From: DASRDZ01 sp035569495 | Lineage (GTDB): Bacteria; Chloroflexota; Dormibacteria; Aeolococcales; Aeolococcaceae | Length of the DNA: 64,000 nt | Direction: 5' to 3' | NCBI GenBank assembly: GCA_035569495.1 | Contig: DATMMX010000057.1 | Location: forward strand, 62,001 to 126,000 | Shown here: piece by piece, positions 25,953 to 34,948 of the stretch | Position numbering within the stretch: position 1 is the stretch's first letter | Layout of the letters: each line of letters begins with the position of its first letter | Program-made: the position numbers and the translations under genes | The notes under the pieces: model-generated | The model's database searches: none | What the model saw: only the letters and a program-made list of their open reading frames with translations | What the model was told of the DNA's origin: nothing

Positions 25953-26264
25953 ATGGGCTACATCCGCGGCGTCATCCACGGCACGGTGATCGGCATGGCG
26001 GTGGGGATCTGCATCGCTCCCCAGGACGGTGAGCGCACCCGGGCGCAGATCGCCCGCGCCGTCGAGCAGGCGCGCAGCACGATGCAGAAGGCGCAGGCGA
26101 CCGCGCGCGTGGTCATGCCCAAGGCGCAGGTGGCGGCGCGCAGCCTGGCCGGGGCGGCGGGGACGGTGCGCGAGCAGGTCGAGAAGCGGCGCTCGCATGC
26201 CGATGCCGAGCCTTATGTTTCGGTCAACGGTGGCGGCAACGGGAGTCCCGGCACGCCCGCCTAG
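25953..26264 (+). CDS. YtxH-like small membrane-associated protein
   Basis: 103 residues, AGGAGG 6 nt before the ATG. An N-terminal hydrophobic helix (about 5-23, IHGTVIGMAVGICIAP) is followed by a long amphipathic Ala/Gln/Arg helix (about 28-80) and a Gly-rich tail. This is the layout of YtxH-type stress or envelope proteins. It lies 31 nt after the ferredoxin gene on the same strand. Its stop and that of the opposite gene share the palindrome CTAG. Confidence 0.65.
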   Translation: MGYIRGVIHGTVIGMAVGICIAPQDGERTRAQIARAVEQARSTMQKAQATARVVMPKAQVAARSLAGAAGTVREQVEKRRSHADAEPYVSVNGGGNGSPGTPA

Positions 26265-26668
26265 CCGCGCAGGAACGAGCCCTGGGGTGCCTCGGGCTCC
26301 TCGATGGTGCCTGCGGCGGCGAGCAGGGCGAGGGCGCCGGCGGCGACGCTGAAGAGGTTCATCGCCAGCGAGAACCTCATGCCCAGCGCGCCGTTCTCCC
26401 CGGTGGCGAAGCCGAGCACGCCGGCGGCGACGAGGATCACGCCGGCCAGCGCCATCACCCTCCTGCCGAGGTGGCGCGCGGCGACGAAGCCGACGACGAC
26501 GAACAGCAGGAGCAGACCGAGGTCGAGCAGGTCGCGCGCCGGCGTGAGGTCGAGGTCGAGCGGGCCGAGGTCGCCCCGGCCGCGGGTCGAGGCGTCACCG
26601 AGCAGGAAGCCGCCGGCGCCGAGGACGAGGAACAGCACGCTGTAGATCTGGGCGAAGAAGCGGGACAT
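26261..26668 (-). CDS. DUF4383-like membrane protein
   Basis: 135 residues from the ATG at 26668, which is preferred because a TACACT box lies 8 nt before it. Four hydrophobic segments (about 5-25, 48-66, 73-91, 100-122) with FAQIYSVLFLVLGAGGFLLG first and a FATGENGALGMRFSLAMNL turn. The pattern matches DUF4383 proteins of Actinobacteria and relatives. Function unknown. Confidence 0.7.
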   Translation of the reverse strand: MSRFFAQIYSVLFLVLGAGGFLLGDASTRGRGDLGPLDLDLTPARDLLDLGLLLLFVVVGFVAARHLGRRVMALAGVILVAAGVLGFATGENGALGMRFSLAMNLFSVAAGALALLAAAGTIEEPEAPQGSFLRG

Positions 26669-26676
26669 GGGCGGGC

Positions 26677-26682
26677 AGTGTA
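26677..26682 (-). promoter_or_regulatory. Probable -10 box (TACACT), DUF4383 gene
   Basis: TACACT on the minus strand ends 8 nt before the ATG at 26668. Confidence 0.45.
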
Positions 26683-26824
26683 GCCGTGGCGCCCGGTCCC
26701 CCTGCCCGCTCGCGCACCACACAGCCCTGTGGTACCATACACACGTTCGCCTCAGGCGCGTAGTGGCCCCGCGGAGCTGGAACCTCCCGGGGCCGTGGCC
26801 GCATCCCTACTGGAGGACACGGCA

Positions 26825-28219
26825 ATGGTCGAGTCTACGCGCCGCTCGGGCGCACACGACAACGGCGACGGTGGCATCGATGGGAGCCAGGGCCCGGTGC
26901 CGCCGCCGACCCGCCCCGGGTGCGGGCTGAGCACCGTCTTCGAGGCGCTGCTCGGCGACCGGCGCGACGAGGAGTTCCTGCGTCTCGCCCTGCGCCGGCG
27001 CGTCGACCTGCGGGTGGCGCACGGGCTGCTGCTGGTCTGCGGGCCCGACTGCGACGCGGCACGCCTCAGCCGGGCCATCGCCGGGCGGGTGCCGCGCGGG
27101 GTGGCGGTGGACGCCCCGGTCGGGTCGCCGCGGCATGCCGTGGTGGTCGTGCCCTCGCCGTCGCGGGCGATGTGGGCGCACGCGCTGGCTGAGGCGCGCA
27201 CCGAGGCGCAGGCGCGCCAGGGCCTGGTGCTGCCGCGAGGGCCGATGCTCGGCCTGCGGGCGTTGCGCGCCGCCTACTTCGCCGCGCTCGCCGACGCTGG
27301 GCTGGCCGTGGCCCTGGACCTCACCGGGCCGCTGGTCGGCGAGGCGGAGCTGGTCGTCCCGCGCATGCTCGCCGGGCTGTCCGCCGCCGACCAGGCGACC
27401 CTGCTCGACCCGCTCCGGCCCGTCCTCGCCCTGCCCCCCGCGCAGCGCTCCGGCTACGTGCGCACCATCGACGCCCTCTTCCGCCACCGCGGGGTCCTTC
27501 CCGACGCGGCTCTGACGCTCCACCTCCACCCCAACACCGTCCGCTACCGCGTCGACCGCATCGAGGAGCTCACCGGCCTGCGCCTCGCCGACCCGCAGGA
27601 CCGCATGCGTCTCGACCTGGCGGCGATGCTGGTCACCCTGCGCGGCTGGCCGCCCGATCTCCACCCCGAGGTTGTCAGGCAGATGCGCGAGCGGCCCGAG
27701 CGCCGCTTCCGCGTTGATGCCATGCCTGACCCGAACTGGCTGGCCTGGGCGGCAGGCCGGTCAGATCAGCTTGCGGGAATCCTCGCCGGGATGGACGGAG
27801 AGGTCGGGGCCCAGCGTCACCACCTGGTTGCGCGAGCCGAGCGAGATGACCTGGGGGAGCATGGCCGGCCCGATCAGCGGCGCGGGCTGCAGGTCATCGG
27901 TGGTGGGGTCGGCGTCGACGGCGAAGCCTTCGCGGTGGCGGCGGCGCGCCTCGATCAGGCAGGCCGGGGAACAGTAGCGGCCGCGGGCGTCGAGCGCCTT
28001 GAAGGCGTCGTATCCCTCGCCGCAGATCTTGCAGACCTTGACGGCGCGGACGAGGCGGTTTCGACCCATGCTGCGCAGGTTTCCCTTTCGAGATGTGGGA
28101 CGACGTCTGGCGGATTTGCGGGGAGAACGCACGACTCGCGGGGGAGGTTCCGGTCCGCCGGGGGATCCGGGCTCGCGAGCCGCTGCGTCTGTGGATATCC
28201 TGCCACGTTGGTGAACTGA
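26825..28219 (+). CDS. PucR-type helix-turn-helix transcription regulator, 3' end doubtful
   Basis: The ATG at 26825 has GGAGGA upstream. Up to about residue 315 the frame codes for a regulator: a divergent sensor-like region (about 35-230) and a PucR/CdaR C-terminal HTH, LTLHLHPNTVRYRVDRIEEL, followed by RLADPQDRMRLDLAAML. PucR members normally end soon after this. Here the frame stays open to 28219 (464 residues), but from about 27760 it runs antisense to a plausible zinc-finger gene and looks like shadow sequence. Either a real long overlap or a lost stop or frameshift near 27700 is possible. The effector and target genes are unknown. Confidence 0.65.
   Translation: MVESTRRSGAHDNGDGGIDGSQGPVPPPTRPGCGLSTVFEALLGDRRDEEFLRLALRRRVDLRVAHGLLLVCGPDCDAARLSRAIAGRVPRGVAVDAPVGSPRHAVVVVPSPSRAMWAHALAEARTEAQARQGLVLPRGPMLGLRALRAAYFAALADAGLAVALDLTGPLVGEAELVVPRMLAGLSAADQATLLDPLRPVLALPPAQRSGYVRTIDALFRHRGVLPDAALTLHLHPNTVRYRVDRIEELTGLRLADPQDRMRLDLAAMLVTLRGWPPDLHPEVVRQMRERPERRFRVDAMPDPNWLAWAAGRSDQLAGILAGMDGEVGAQRHHLVARAERDDLGEHGRPDQRRGLQVIGGGVGVDGEAFAVAAARLDQAGRGTVAAAGVERLEGVVSLAADLADLDGADEAVSTHAAQVSLSRCGTTSGGFAGRTHDSRGRFRSAGGSGLASRCVCGYPATLVN
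27761..28069 (-). CDS. Small cysteine-motif (zinc-finger-like) protein
   Basis: 102 residues from the ATG at 28069. The N-terminal half has CKICGEGYDAFKALDARG and RYCSPACLIEARRRHREGF, a CxxC...CxxxC arrangement as in small zinc-binding domains of the FYVE-less or MYM-like type. The C-terminal half is predicted beta and ends in EDSRKLI. It overlaps the tail of the PucR-type reading frame on the other strand. The cysteine spacing and base composition favour this as the real gene. Function unknown. Confidence 0.55.
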   Translation of the reverse strand: MGRNRLVRAVKVCKICGEGYDAFKALDARGRYCSPACLIEARRRHREGFAVDADPTTDDLQPAPLIGPAMLPQVISLGSRNQVVTLGPDLSVHPGEDSRKLI

Positions 28220-28235
28220 GCGCCACGCTCACGGC

Positions 28236-29006
28236 TTACGAGGCTGCAAGCACGCGACAGAGCACGACGCTGACGTTGTCCGCGCTGCCCGCGTCCACCG
28301 CCGCGTCGCAGAGCCCGTGGGCGATCTCGTCGAGCGGCCGCGCCGCCGACAGCAGCTCGGCCAGGCGTGCGTCGGGCACCACGTCCCACAGCCCGTCGGA
28401 GCAGAGCAGCAGCACGTCACCCACCGCCAGGTCGGCGGCGTAGATGTCGACCTCGACGGCGTCGCCGGTCAGCGCGCGGGTGAGCAGGCTGCGGTGCGGA
28501 TGGCCCGGCACCGACTCGGCGCGCAGGTGACCGGCGCGCACCTGCTCGGCCACCCAGGAGTGGTCGACGGTGAGCTGCAGCGGCGCGCCGCCGCGGAACA
28601 GGTAGGCGCGCGAGTCGCCGACGTTGGCGACGCTCACCCGCGCCCCGCAGACCACCGCGGCGACCAGCGTGGTGCCGGTGACCAGCCCGCCGCGCGAGGC
28701 GCGGTGCCGGGCGATCGCGTCGTTGGCCTCGCCCACCGCGTCGGCGAGGGCGCGGTGGGGGTCGCGACCGGCGCGCAGCACGTTGCCCGCGCCGTGCACC
28801 GCGAGGTAGGCGGCGATGGCGCCGTCGGCGTGGCCGCCCATGCCGTCGGCGAGCAGCAGCGCGCAGCCGGGCCGGGGGTCGAGGGGCAGCACCGCCCAGG
28901 CGTCCTGGTTCTCGGCGCGGGCCGGGCCGCTGTCGCTGGCCGCGGCCACGTCGAGCGTGTGGGCACCGTCGGCGACGTGGGTGTGATGCGCGCTGCGCAC
29001 GGCCAT
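28236..29006 (-). CDS. PP2C-family (PPM) serine/threonine protein phosphatase
   Basis: 256 residues. The ATG at 29006 overlaps the stop of the HAD gene (TGATG). The PPM metal and core motifs are in order: SDSGPARAENQDAWAVL, CALLLADGMGGHADG, TGTTLVAAVV, VANVGDSRAYLFRGG, LTRALTGD, LLLCSDGLWDVV and SADNVSVVL. It is a stand-alone cytoplasmic catalytic domain without sensor or transmembrane parts, similar to PstP/Stp catalytic domains. No Ser/Thr kinase is in the window. Confidence 0.92.
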   Translation of the reverse strand: MAVRSAHHTHVADGAHTLDVAAASDSGPARAENQDAWAVLPLDPRPGCALLLADGMGGHADGAIAAYLAVHGAGNVLRAGRDPHRALADAVGEANDAIARHRASRGGLVTGTTLVAAVVCGARVSVANVGDSRAYLFRGGAPLQLTVDHSWVAEQVRAGHLRAESVPGHPHRSLLTRALTGDAVEVDIYAADLAVGDVLLLCSDGLWDVVPDARLAELLSAARPLDEIAHGLCDAAVDAGSADNVSVVLCRVLAAS

Positions 29007-29647
29007 CACCGGCCGAGCAACCGCTGCGCCACCTCCTCGGCCGCCCCGGCCGGGTCGGTGCAGTGCACCACCTCCATGCCGAGCGACGCGGCGGCGTCGA
29101 CGTTGCACTCCAGGTCGTCGACGAAGATGCACTCGTCCGGCGGCAGCCCCAACCGCGAGCAGGTCAGCTCGTAGATGCGCACGTCGGGCTTGCGCAGCCC
29201 CACCACCGAGGAGTCGACGACCACGTCGAACAATTCGTCGACAGGGATCAGGGGGCGCCAGATCGGCTCCCACTCGCGCGCGTTGTTGGTCAGCAGTGCG
29301 GTGCGGTAACCCGCCGAGCGCAGCCTGCGCACGGTGTCGACCATCTCCGCCGACGCCCGGCCCTGCCCGCTGAACACCAGCGCGCGCCCCCGCTCCGCGT
29401 CGATGGGCGGATTGCCCGCCGCGACGTAGCGGGCCACGACGCCGCGGAAGAAGTCCGCCTCGCTGAGCTTGCCGGTCTCCAGCAGATGGAGGTCGTGGTT
29501 CGCGGTGGGCAGGTGGTACACCGCGGCCATCTCCTTGAAGAAGAAGGTCAGCAGCGCCACCGCCTCGGGGTCGGCGTCGCGGCGGCGGCGGAACAGCGAG
29601 TCGGTCATCACCCCGCCGAAGTCGAAGATGGCGCCGCGAAGGGTCAC
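29006..29647 (-). CDS. HAD-superfamily subfamily IA hydrolase
   Basis: 213 residues. Motif I is AIFDFGGVMTD, the DxG form seen in YihX-like sugar phosphatases rather than DxD. Motif II is ALLTNNAREWE, motif III RKPDVRIYEL, motif IV CIFVDDLECNVDAA. The cap is the helical C1 type. It probably removes phosphate from a small metabolite; the substrate is unknown. Its start overlaps the end of the acyl-CoA dehydrogenase by 4 nt, and its stop overlaps the PP2C start. Confidence 0.88.
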   Translation of the reverse strand: MTLRGAIFDFGGVMTDSLFRRRRDADPEAVALLTFFFKEMAAVYHLPTANHDLHLLETGKLSEADFFRGVVARYVAAGNPPIDAERGRALVFSGQGRASAEMVDTVRRLRSAGYRTALLTNNAREWEPIWRPLIPVDELFDVVVDSSVVGLRKPDVRIYELTCSRLGLPPDECIFVDDLECNVDAAASLGMEVVHCTDPAGAAEEVAQRLLGR

Positions 29648-30777
29648 AGCTCCAGTGCCTGGGCGACCCTCTCGCGGTGGAAGACGGCGTCGCCCAGCGT
29701 CGTCTCACCCCACTTGGCGCGCTTGAAGTACAGGTGCATGTCGTGCTCCCAGGTGAAGCCGATGCCGCCGTGCACCTGGATGGCGTCGCCGGTGACGCGG
29801 CGCGCCGCGTCGGAGGCGAAGGCCTTGGCCATGGCCGCCGCCAGCGGCGCCTCGGGCACGTCGTTGTCGACCGCCCAGGCCGCGTAGTAGGTCAGCGACT
29901 TCGCCGACTCGACGGCGACCAGCATGTCGGCGCACTTGTGCGACACCGCCTGGTACGAGCCGATGGGACGGCCGAACTGCTGCCGCGTCTTGGCGTACTC
30001 GACGCTCATCTCCAGCGCGCGCTGGGCGACGCCGCAGAGCTCGGCGCTGATCGCCACCAGGGCGCGGTCGATCCCGCGTCGCAGAACCGACCAGCCGCGG
30101 CCCTCGCCACCGACCACCTGGTCAGCAGCGACGGACACGTCGGCGAACGACACGCTGCACACGCGCCGCGTCTGGTCCATGGTCTTCAGCGCCCGCACCG
30201 TCACGCCCGGCGCGGACGTGGGAACGATGAACAGCGTCACGCCGTCGCCGTCACCGGTCGCGGTGCGCGCGGCCACCAGCATCCAGTCGGCGACGTGCGC
30301 GTCGGCGACGTACAGCTTCTCGCCGCTCAGCACCCACGCGTCGCCGGAGCGGCGCGCCGGCATCTGCACCCCGTGCGCGTCCCAGCGGCCACTGGCCTCG
30401 ACCAGCGCGACGGTGCCGATCGACTCGCCCGACGACAACCCGGGCAGCAGCGAATCGCGCTGCGCATCCGAGCCGCCGTGCAGCAGCGTCATCCCCGCCA
30501 GCGCCACCGACGAGATCAGCGGCGACGGCGCCACGTGCCGCCCCATCTCCTCGAGCACCACGGTCAGGTCGACCATGCCCAGCCCCAGGCCGCCGTACTG
30601 CTCGGGAAAGGGGATCGCCGTCCAGCCCAGCTCGCTCATCCGCGAGTACAGCGCGGGGTCGTGCGCCGAATCCGACGCCATCAGCGAGCGCACCACCGAG
30701 GTGGGCACCTGCTTGTCGAGGAAGTCGCGCGCCTGGGCGCGGAGCAGCTCCTGCTCCTCAGAGAATCCGAAGTCCAT
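29644..30777 (-). CDS. Acyl-CoA dehydrogenase (FadE-like), subunit 1
   Basis: 377 residues with GGGAG about 9 nt before the ATG. It has the acyl-CoA dehydrogenase N-terminal helical domain (MDFGFSEEQELLRAQARDF), the middle beta domain (GTVALVEASGRWD, AWVLSGEKLYVADA) and the C-terminal domain (AKTRQQFGRPIGSYQAVSHKCAD, GGIGFTWEHDMHLYFKRAKW). It resembles the FadE subunits that lack the short-chain EGT motif. It lies 18 nt after a second dehydrogenase gene, so the two may form a mixed tetramer like mycobacterial steroid-side-chain FadE pairs. That pairing is inference. Confidence 0.9.
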   Translation of the reverse strand: MDFGFSEEQELLRAQARDFLDKQVPTSVVRSLMASDSAHDPALYSRMSELGWTAIPFPEQYGGLGLGMVDLTVVLEEMGRHVAPSPLISSVALAGMTLLHGGSDAQRDSLLPGLSSGESIGTVALVEASGRWDAHGVQMPARRSGDAWVLSGEKLYVADAHVADWMLVAARTATGDGDGVTLFIVPTSAPGVTVRALKTMDQTRRVCSVSFADVSVAADQVVGGEGRGWSVLRRGIDRALVAISAELCGVAQRALEMSVEYAKTRQQFGRPIGSYQAVSHKCADMLVAVESAKSLTYYAAWAVDNDVPEAPLAAAMAKAFASDAARRVTGDAIQVHGGIGFTWEHDMHLYFKRAKWGETTLGDAVFHRERVAQALEL

Positions 30778-30795
30778 GGCAGAAACTCCCGTCGC

Positions 30796-31986
30796 TCAGC
30801 GGCTGCGCGGCAGGCCCAGGACCCGCTCCGCGATGATGTTGCGCAGCACCTCGCTGGTGCCTCCCTCGATGCTGTTGGCCCGCGAGCGCAGGAACCCGTA
30901 GGACCAGTGGCCGCCGCTGGGCGCCGACGGCTCACCCTCGGCGAGCAGCGACGCCGGGCCCATCACCTCCAGCGCGGTGTCCATGATGCGCTGGTTGACC
31001 TCGCTCCACATCAGCTTGTTGATGGTGCCCTCCGGCCCCGGCGGCTCGCCGCGCAGCATGGCGGTCAGGCCGCGATAGCCGTTGTAGCGCATCACCTCGG
31101 TCTCGATGTAGAGCTGGGCGAGCTGCTGGCGCACCAGCGGGTCCTCCGACTTGGGCGCGCCGTTGGAGCGCGTCGCCCGGGCCAGCGCGGCCAGCTCGTC
31201 GAAGGCGATGCGCGAGCGCACCTGCAGGGCCACGCCCAGGGTGGCGCGCTCGTGCATCAGCGTGGTCATGGCCACCCGCCAGCCCTCGCCGACGCCGCCG
31301 AGCAGATTCGCGCGCGGCACGCGCACGTCGCTGAAGTAGATCTCGTTGAACTCGGCGTCGCCGGTCATCTGCCGCAGTGGCTTGACCTCGATGCCCGGCG
31401 ACTTCATGTCGACGATCAGGTAGGTCAGGCCGCTGTGCTTCTCGTCGGCGGAGCCGGTGCGGGTGAGCAGGATGCACCACTTGGCGACGTGGCCCAAGGT
31501 GGTCCACACCTTCTGGCCGTTGACGATGAAGTCGTCGCCGTCGGCCACCGCGCGGGTCTGCAGCGAGGCCAGGTCGGAGCCCGAGTTGGGCTCGCTGAAT
31601 CCCTGGCACCAGATCTCGTCGGCGGTGAGCAGCGGCTGCAGGTAGCGCGCCTTCTGCTCCTCGGTGCCGTGCGCGATGATCGTCGGCCCGGCCATGTTGA
31701 GGCCGATGACGTTGATCAGGTCGGGCGCCTTGGCCCGGGCCATCTCCTCGTTGACGAGGATCGCCTCGATCAGCGACAGGCCGCGCCCGCCGTGCTGCTC
31801 GGGCCAGGCGACGCCGACGTAGCCCGCCGCGTGGACCTTGCGCTGCCAGTTCCGGCGGCGGTCCAGCGCGCCGGCCTGGCCCATCGGCGGCATCGGGGTG
31901 GCCAGCTCCTCGGCGAGGTTGTCGCGCAACCAGGCGCGCAGCTCGTCGCGGAAGGTTGCCTGCTCAGGAGTGAGCGAGAAGTCCAT
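30796..31986 (-). CDS. Acyl-CoA dehydrogenase (FadE-like), subunit 2
   Basis: 396 residues from the ATG at 31986 (GGAGACGG upstream). Family features: MDFSLTPEQATFRDELRAWL, VAWPEQHGGRGLSLIEAILV, the FAD-site strand WCQGFSEPNSGSDLASLQTR, FIVNGQKVWTTLGHVAKWCI, and near the end SIEGGTSEVLRNIIAERVLG. It starts the block acad2-acad1-HAD-PP2C. FAD-dependent alpha,beta-desaturation of an acyl-CoA is expected; chain type is unknown. Confidence 0.92.
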   Translation of the reverse strand: MDFSLTPEQATFRDELRAWLRDNLAEELATPMPPMGQAGALDRRRNWQRKVHAAGYVGVAWPEQHGGRGLSLIEAILVNEEMARAKAPDLINVIGLNMAGPTIIAHGTEEQKARYLQPLLTADEIWCQGFSEPNSGSDLASLQTRAVADGDDFIVNGQKVWTTLGHVAKWCILLTRTGSADEKHSGLTYLIVDMKSPGIEVKPLRQMTGDAEFNEIYFSDVRVPRANLLGGVGEGWRVAMTTLMHERATLGVALQVRSRIAFDELAALARATRSNGAPKSEDPLVRQQLAQLYIETEVMRYNGYRGLTAMLRGEPPGPEGTINKLMWSEVNQRIMDTALEVMGPASLLAEGEPSAPSGGHWSYGFLRSRANSIEGGTSEVLRNIIAERVLGLPRSR

Positions 31987-32136
31987 GGTTGCACCGTCTC
32001 CAACTTGCTCCGTGGACCACCCATTCTGACGAGCCCGCCGGGCCCGCCGCTCTGCACACCGTGTCAGCGCCGCGCGCACCGGCCCCCGTAGACTGGCCGC
32101 GAAGGGGTCGGCACCGAACGGGGAGTGCGCGCGAGC

Positions 32137-33126
32137 ATGAAGGTCTTCCTCACCGGCGGCACGGGGTTCATCGGCGGCGCCGTGGCCCGCGCCCTGCGCG
32201 ACCGCGGCGACCAGGTGGTGGCCCTGGTGCGCACCCCGGCCCGGGCGGCCGAGCTGGCCCAACACGGCGTCACCCTGATCGAGGGCGACCTCAGCGACGT
32301 CGCGGCCATCGAGCGCGGCATGGCGGGCGCGGATGCGGTGATCCACGGCGCCGCCATGTACGAGGTGGGCATTCCCGCCGGTGACCGTCCCAAGATGGAC
32401 GAGGCCAACGTGCGCGGCACCGAGAACGTCCTCGGCGCGGCGCTGCGGCTGCAGATCCCGCGGGCGCTCTACATCTCCACCATCGGCGTCTTCGGCAACA
32501 CCCACGGCCGCGTCCTCGACGAGGGCGGACCGCTGGGCAGCGGCGAGACGTCGTGGTACGAGCGCACCAAGGTCGAGGCGCACCGCATCGCCCAGCGCCT
32601 GCGCGAGCAGGGCTTGCCGCTGGTGATCGTGCAGCCGGGCGGCGTGTACGGACCGGGCGACCACTCCCAGCTCGGCAACCTGGTCCACCAGTTCGTCGCC
32701 GGCAGGCTGCCGGCGATGGCCTTCCCCGAGCTGGGCATCAACTTCGTCCACCGCGACGACGTGGTCACCGGGGTGCTGCTCGCCCTCGACAGGGGGCGCG
32801 TCGGCGAGGCCTACATCCTCGGCGGCGAGATCGGCACCGCAGGGAAGTTCGTCGCAACCCTGGCCAGGATCACCGGGCGCAGGCCGCCACGCGTGACCGT
32901 GCCCGCGGTGCTGCTCAAGCTGTCGGCGCCGCTCGGGCCGCTGGTGGCGCCGCGACTCGGCTTCCCGCCCAACCTGCACGAGCTGATCAGCGCCTCCGAC
33001 GGCGTCACCTACTGGGCCAAGCACGACAAGGCGGTGCGCGAGCTGGGCTACGCGCCCCGCCCGCTGGAGCAGGGACTGCGCGAGACCCTGGTCGCCGAGG
33101 GCCTGCTCGCACCCGCGGCCGCGTAG
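32137..33126 (+). CDS. NAD(P)-dependent epimerase/dehydratase (extended SDR)
   Basis: 329 residues from the ATG at 32137 (MKVFLTGGTGFIGGAVARAL), which gives the standard N-terminal glycine motif; GGGAG lies upstream. The active-site Tyr/Lys is in SSWYERTKVEAHRIAQ-like sequence (here TSWYERTKVEAHR). VVIQPGGVYGPGDHSQLGNL-like sequence (VIVQPGGVYGPGDH) and FVHRDDVVTGVLLAL support the family. It resembles dihydroflavonol-reductase or hopanoid-associated sugar epimerase types. It is divergent from the acyl-CoA dehydrogenases. Substrate unknown. Confidence 0.87.
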   Translation: MKVFLTGGTGFIGGAVARALRDRGDQVVALVRTPARAAELAQHGVTLIEGDLSDVAAIERGMAGADAVIHGAAMYEVGIPAGDRPKMDEANVRGTENVLGAALRLQIPRALYISTIGVFGNTHGRVLDEGGPLGSGETSWYERTKVEAHRIAQRLREQGLPLVIVQPGGVYGPGDHSQLGNLVHQFVAGRLPAMAFPELGINFVHRDDVVTGVLLALDRGRVGEAYILGGEIGTAGKFVATLARITGRRPPRVTVPAVLLKLSAPLGPLVAPRLGFPPNLHELISASDGVTYWAKHDKAVRELGYAPRPLEQGLRETLVAEGLLAPAAA

Positions 33127-33163
33127 GTCCCACGACCCGAGCGCCTTCGCCCCGGCCCGACCC

Positions 33164-34948
33164 TCAGCGCCGTGCCGCAGAGCCTCTGACCGACCGCCCG
33201 GTCGGCTGCTGCGCCGGGGCCGGTTCGACCGGCATCGCGCGTCCCGACACGTCGCCGAGCACCGGGCGCGCCGCCGCCACGCCGCCGGTGTCGAGCGGCA
33301 GGGCCAGGTCGAAGCTGCTGCCCACGCCGACCTGGGTGTGCACGGTGACGTCGCCGCCGTGCATCCGGGCCAGCTCGCGCGCGATGTAGAGGCCGAGGCC
33401 GGCGCCGCGCGCGCCGCCGCCGCCGGGGACGTCGATGCGGCCGAAGCGGGTGAACAGCTTGCCGACCTGCTCGGCGGGGATGCCGGGGCCGTGGTCGGTG
33501 ACCGTCACCGTGCCGACCACGCCGCCGCGCGCCGACACGGTGCAGCGCACCTCGGTGCGCTCGGGGGCGAACTTCATCGCGTTGCGGACGATGTTGGCCA
33601 CAACGGTCGAGATCTGCTCGCGGTCGGCGAGCACGGTCACCGGGTTGGCCGGGGTCTCGATGATCAGCGTCGGCCCGGGGGCGTCGGCGAAGGTCTCCTC
33701 GACGCCGCGCACGGTGTCGCGGACCACGTCGCGCAGGTCGAGCGGTTCGAGCAGCAGCTCGACGCCGTACTCCAGGCGCGCCGCCACCAGCATGCCGTCG
33801 ACCAGGGAGTGGATGTCCTCCACCGAGGTCACCAGGGACGGCACCACGTCGGCGCTGACCATCTCCTCGGGCAGCGGGCCGAAGGCGCCGTCCTCCATGA
33901 GGTGGAGGTAGCCGCGCAGCACCGTCAGCGGGGTGCGCAGCTCATGCGAGGCGCGGTTGAGGAAGGCCCCCTTGGCCCGCTCCAGCGCCTCGACGCGGAG
34001 CAGGTGGGAGCGCTCCAGCTTGAGCCGGTCGGCGTTGGCGATGGCCAGGCCGAGCAGGTCGGCCATGCCCTCCAGCAGGCGCAGGTCGGAGGCGTCGGGC
34101 ACGCCAGCGGTGCGCAGCCCGGTGGCCAGCACGCCGTGGGTGTCGCCGCCGACGCGGATCGGCGCGTACACGGTGGAGACGATGCCGACGCGCTCGGTCA
34201 TCTCCCGCAGCGGCGAGAGCAGCCCGCCGGTCGGGCAGACCACGGCGCGACCGCTCTCCACGGCCAGGGCGATCGCCGGCGCGCAGGTCAGCGGCAGGTC
34301 GAAGCCGCCCATGTCGCCCAGCTCGTCGTGCTCGTAGCCCTCGCGGATGCGCTCGCCGTCGACGCGGATCAGCGCGGCGCGGGGCCGCGGCTGGCCCTCG
34401 CGGGCCATGGAGCGCCCGGCGGCGACGATCACCTCGCGGACCACCGCCTCGGGTTCGTGGGAGAGGCTGAGCCGGCGCACCGTGTCGAGCAGGTGGCTGA
34501 GCTCGCGGATGCCCTCGGCGCGCAGCACCCCGGCCCGGGCCTGGACGCTGCGCTCGGCGAGCTGGTCGGTGACCACCGCCACCGCCACCACGGCGACGAT
34601 CTGGGCGATCCCCGTGGAGAGGTGGGTCTGGCCCACGGCGATCATCACCAGCCGGGTGGCCACCGCCGTCGCGGTCAGGGCGGCGAGCAGGGGACGCTGC
34701 AGCAGCCACGCCCCGGCCAGCACCGGCAGCACCGCCAGCGAGCCGATGCTCGACCCCGCGGGCAGCGCCGACTCGGCGAGCATGACCAGCGCCAGGGCGA
34801 GTACGGCGGCCGCCGCCAGCAGGGTGCCCGAGGGCGAGTCGCGCAGTCCCTTGGGGCGGAGCAGGGCGCGCCATTCGATCCCGCCCCCAGGGGCGGCGGC
34901 AGGCCGGGCGGGGAGCCGCGGCCGCATCGACTGGCTGGTCTGGGACAC
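33164..34948 (-). CDS. Membrane sensor histidine kinase with GAF domain
   Basis: 594 residues. Four or five hydrophobic segments lie at about 42-130, then a short coil, a GAF-like domain (about 160-310), HisKA with ASHELRTPLTVLRGYLHLM (His335), and a HATPase domain with NIVRNAMKFAPERTEV, VTDHGPGIPAEQV and GAGLGLYIARELARMHGG. A Pro-rich tail follows. No response regulator is adjacent. It lies 143 bp downstream of another kinase on the same strand, so both may feed a remote regulator. Confidence 0.9.
   Translation of the reverse strand: MSQTSQSMRPRLPARPAAAPGGGIEWRALLRPKGLRDSPSGTLLAAAAVLALALVMLAESALPAGSSIGSLAVLPVLAGAWLLQRPLLAALTATAVATRLVMIAVGQTHLSTGIAQIVAVVAVAVVTDQLAERSVQARAGVLRAEGIRELSHLLDTVRRLSLSHEPEAVVREVIVAAGRSMAREGQPRPRAALIRVDGERIREGYEHDELGDMGGFDLPLTCAPAIALAVESGRAVVCPTGGLLSPLREMTERVGIVSTVYAPIRVGGDTHGVLATGLRTAGVPDASDLRLLEGMADLLGLAIANADRLKLERSHLLRVEALERAKGAFLNRASHELRTPLTVLRGYLHLMEDGAFGPLPEEMVSADVVPSLVTSVEDIHSLVDGMLVAARLEYGVELLLEPLDLRDVVRDTVRGVEETFADAPGPTLIIETPANPVTVLADREQISTVVANIVRNAMKFAPERTEVRCTVSARGGVVGTVTVTDHGPGIPAEQVGKLFTRFGRIDVPGGGGARGAGLGLYIARELARMHGGDVTVHTQVGVGSSFDLALPLDTGGVAAARPVLGDVSGRAMPVEPAPAQQPTGRSVRGSAARR

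Noticed and set aside
29677..32091. A very long plus-strand open frame across the acyl-CoA dehydrogenase region
   Set aside because: It is antisense to two clear dehydrogenases, has Gln/Arg/His-rich shadow composition and no domain. Such frames are common at this GC.
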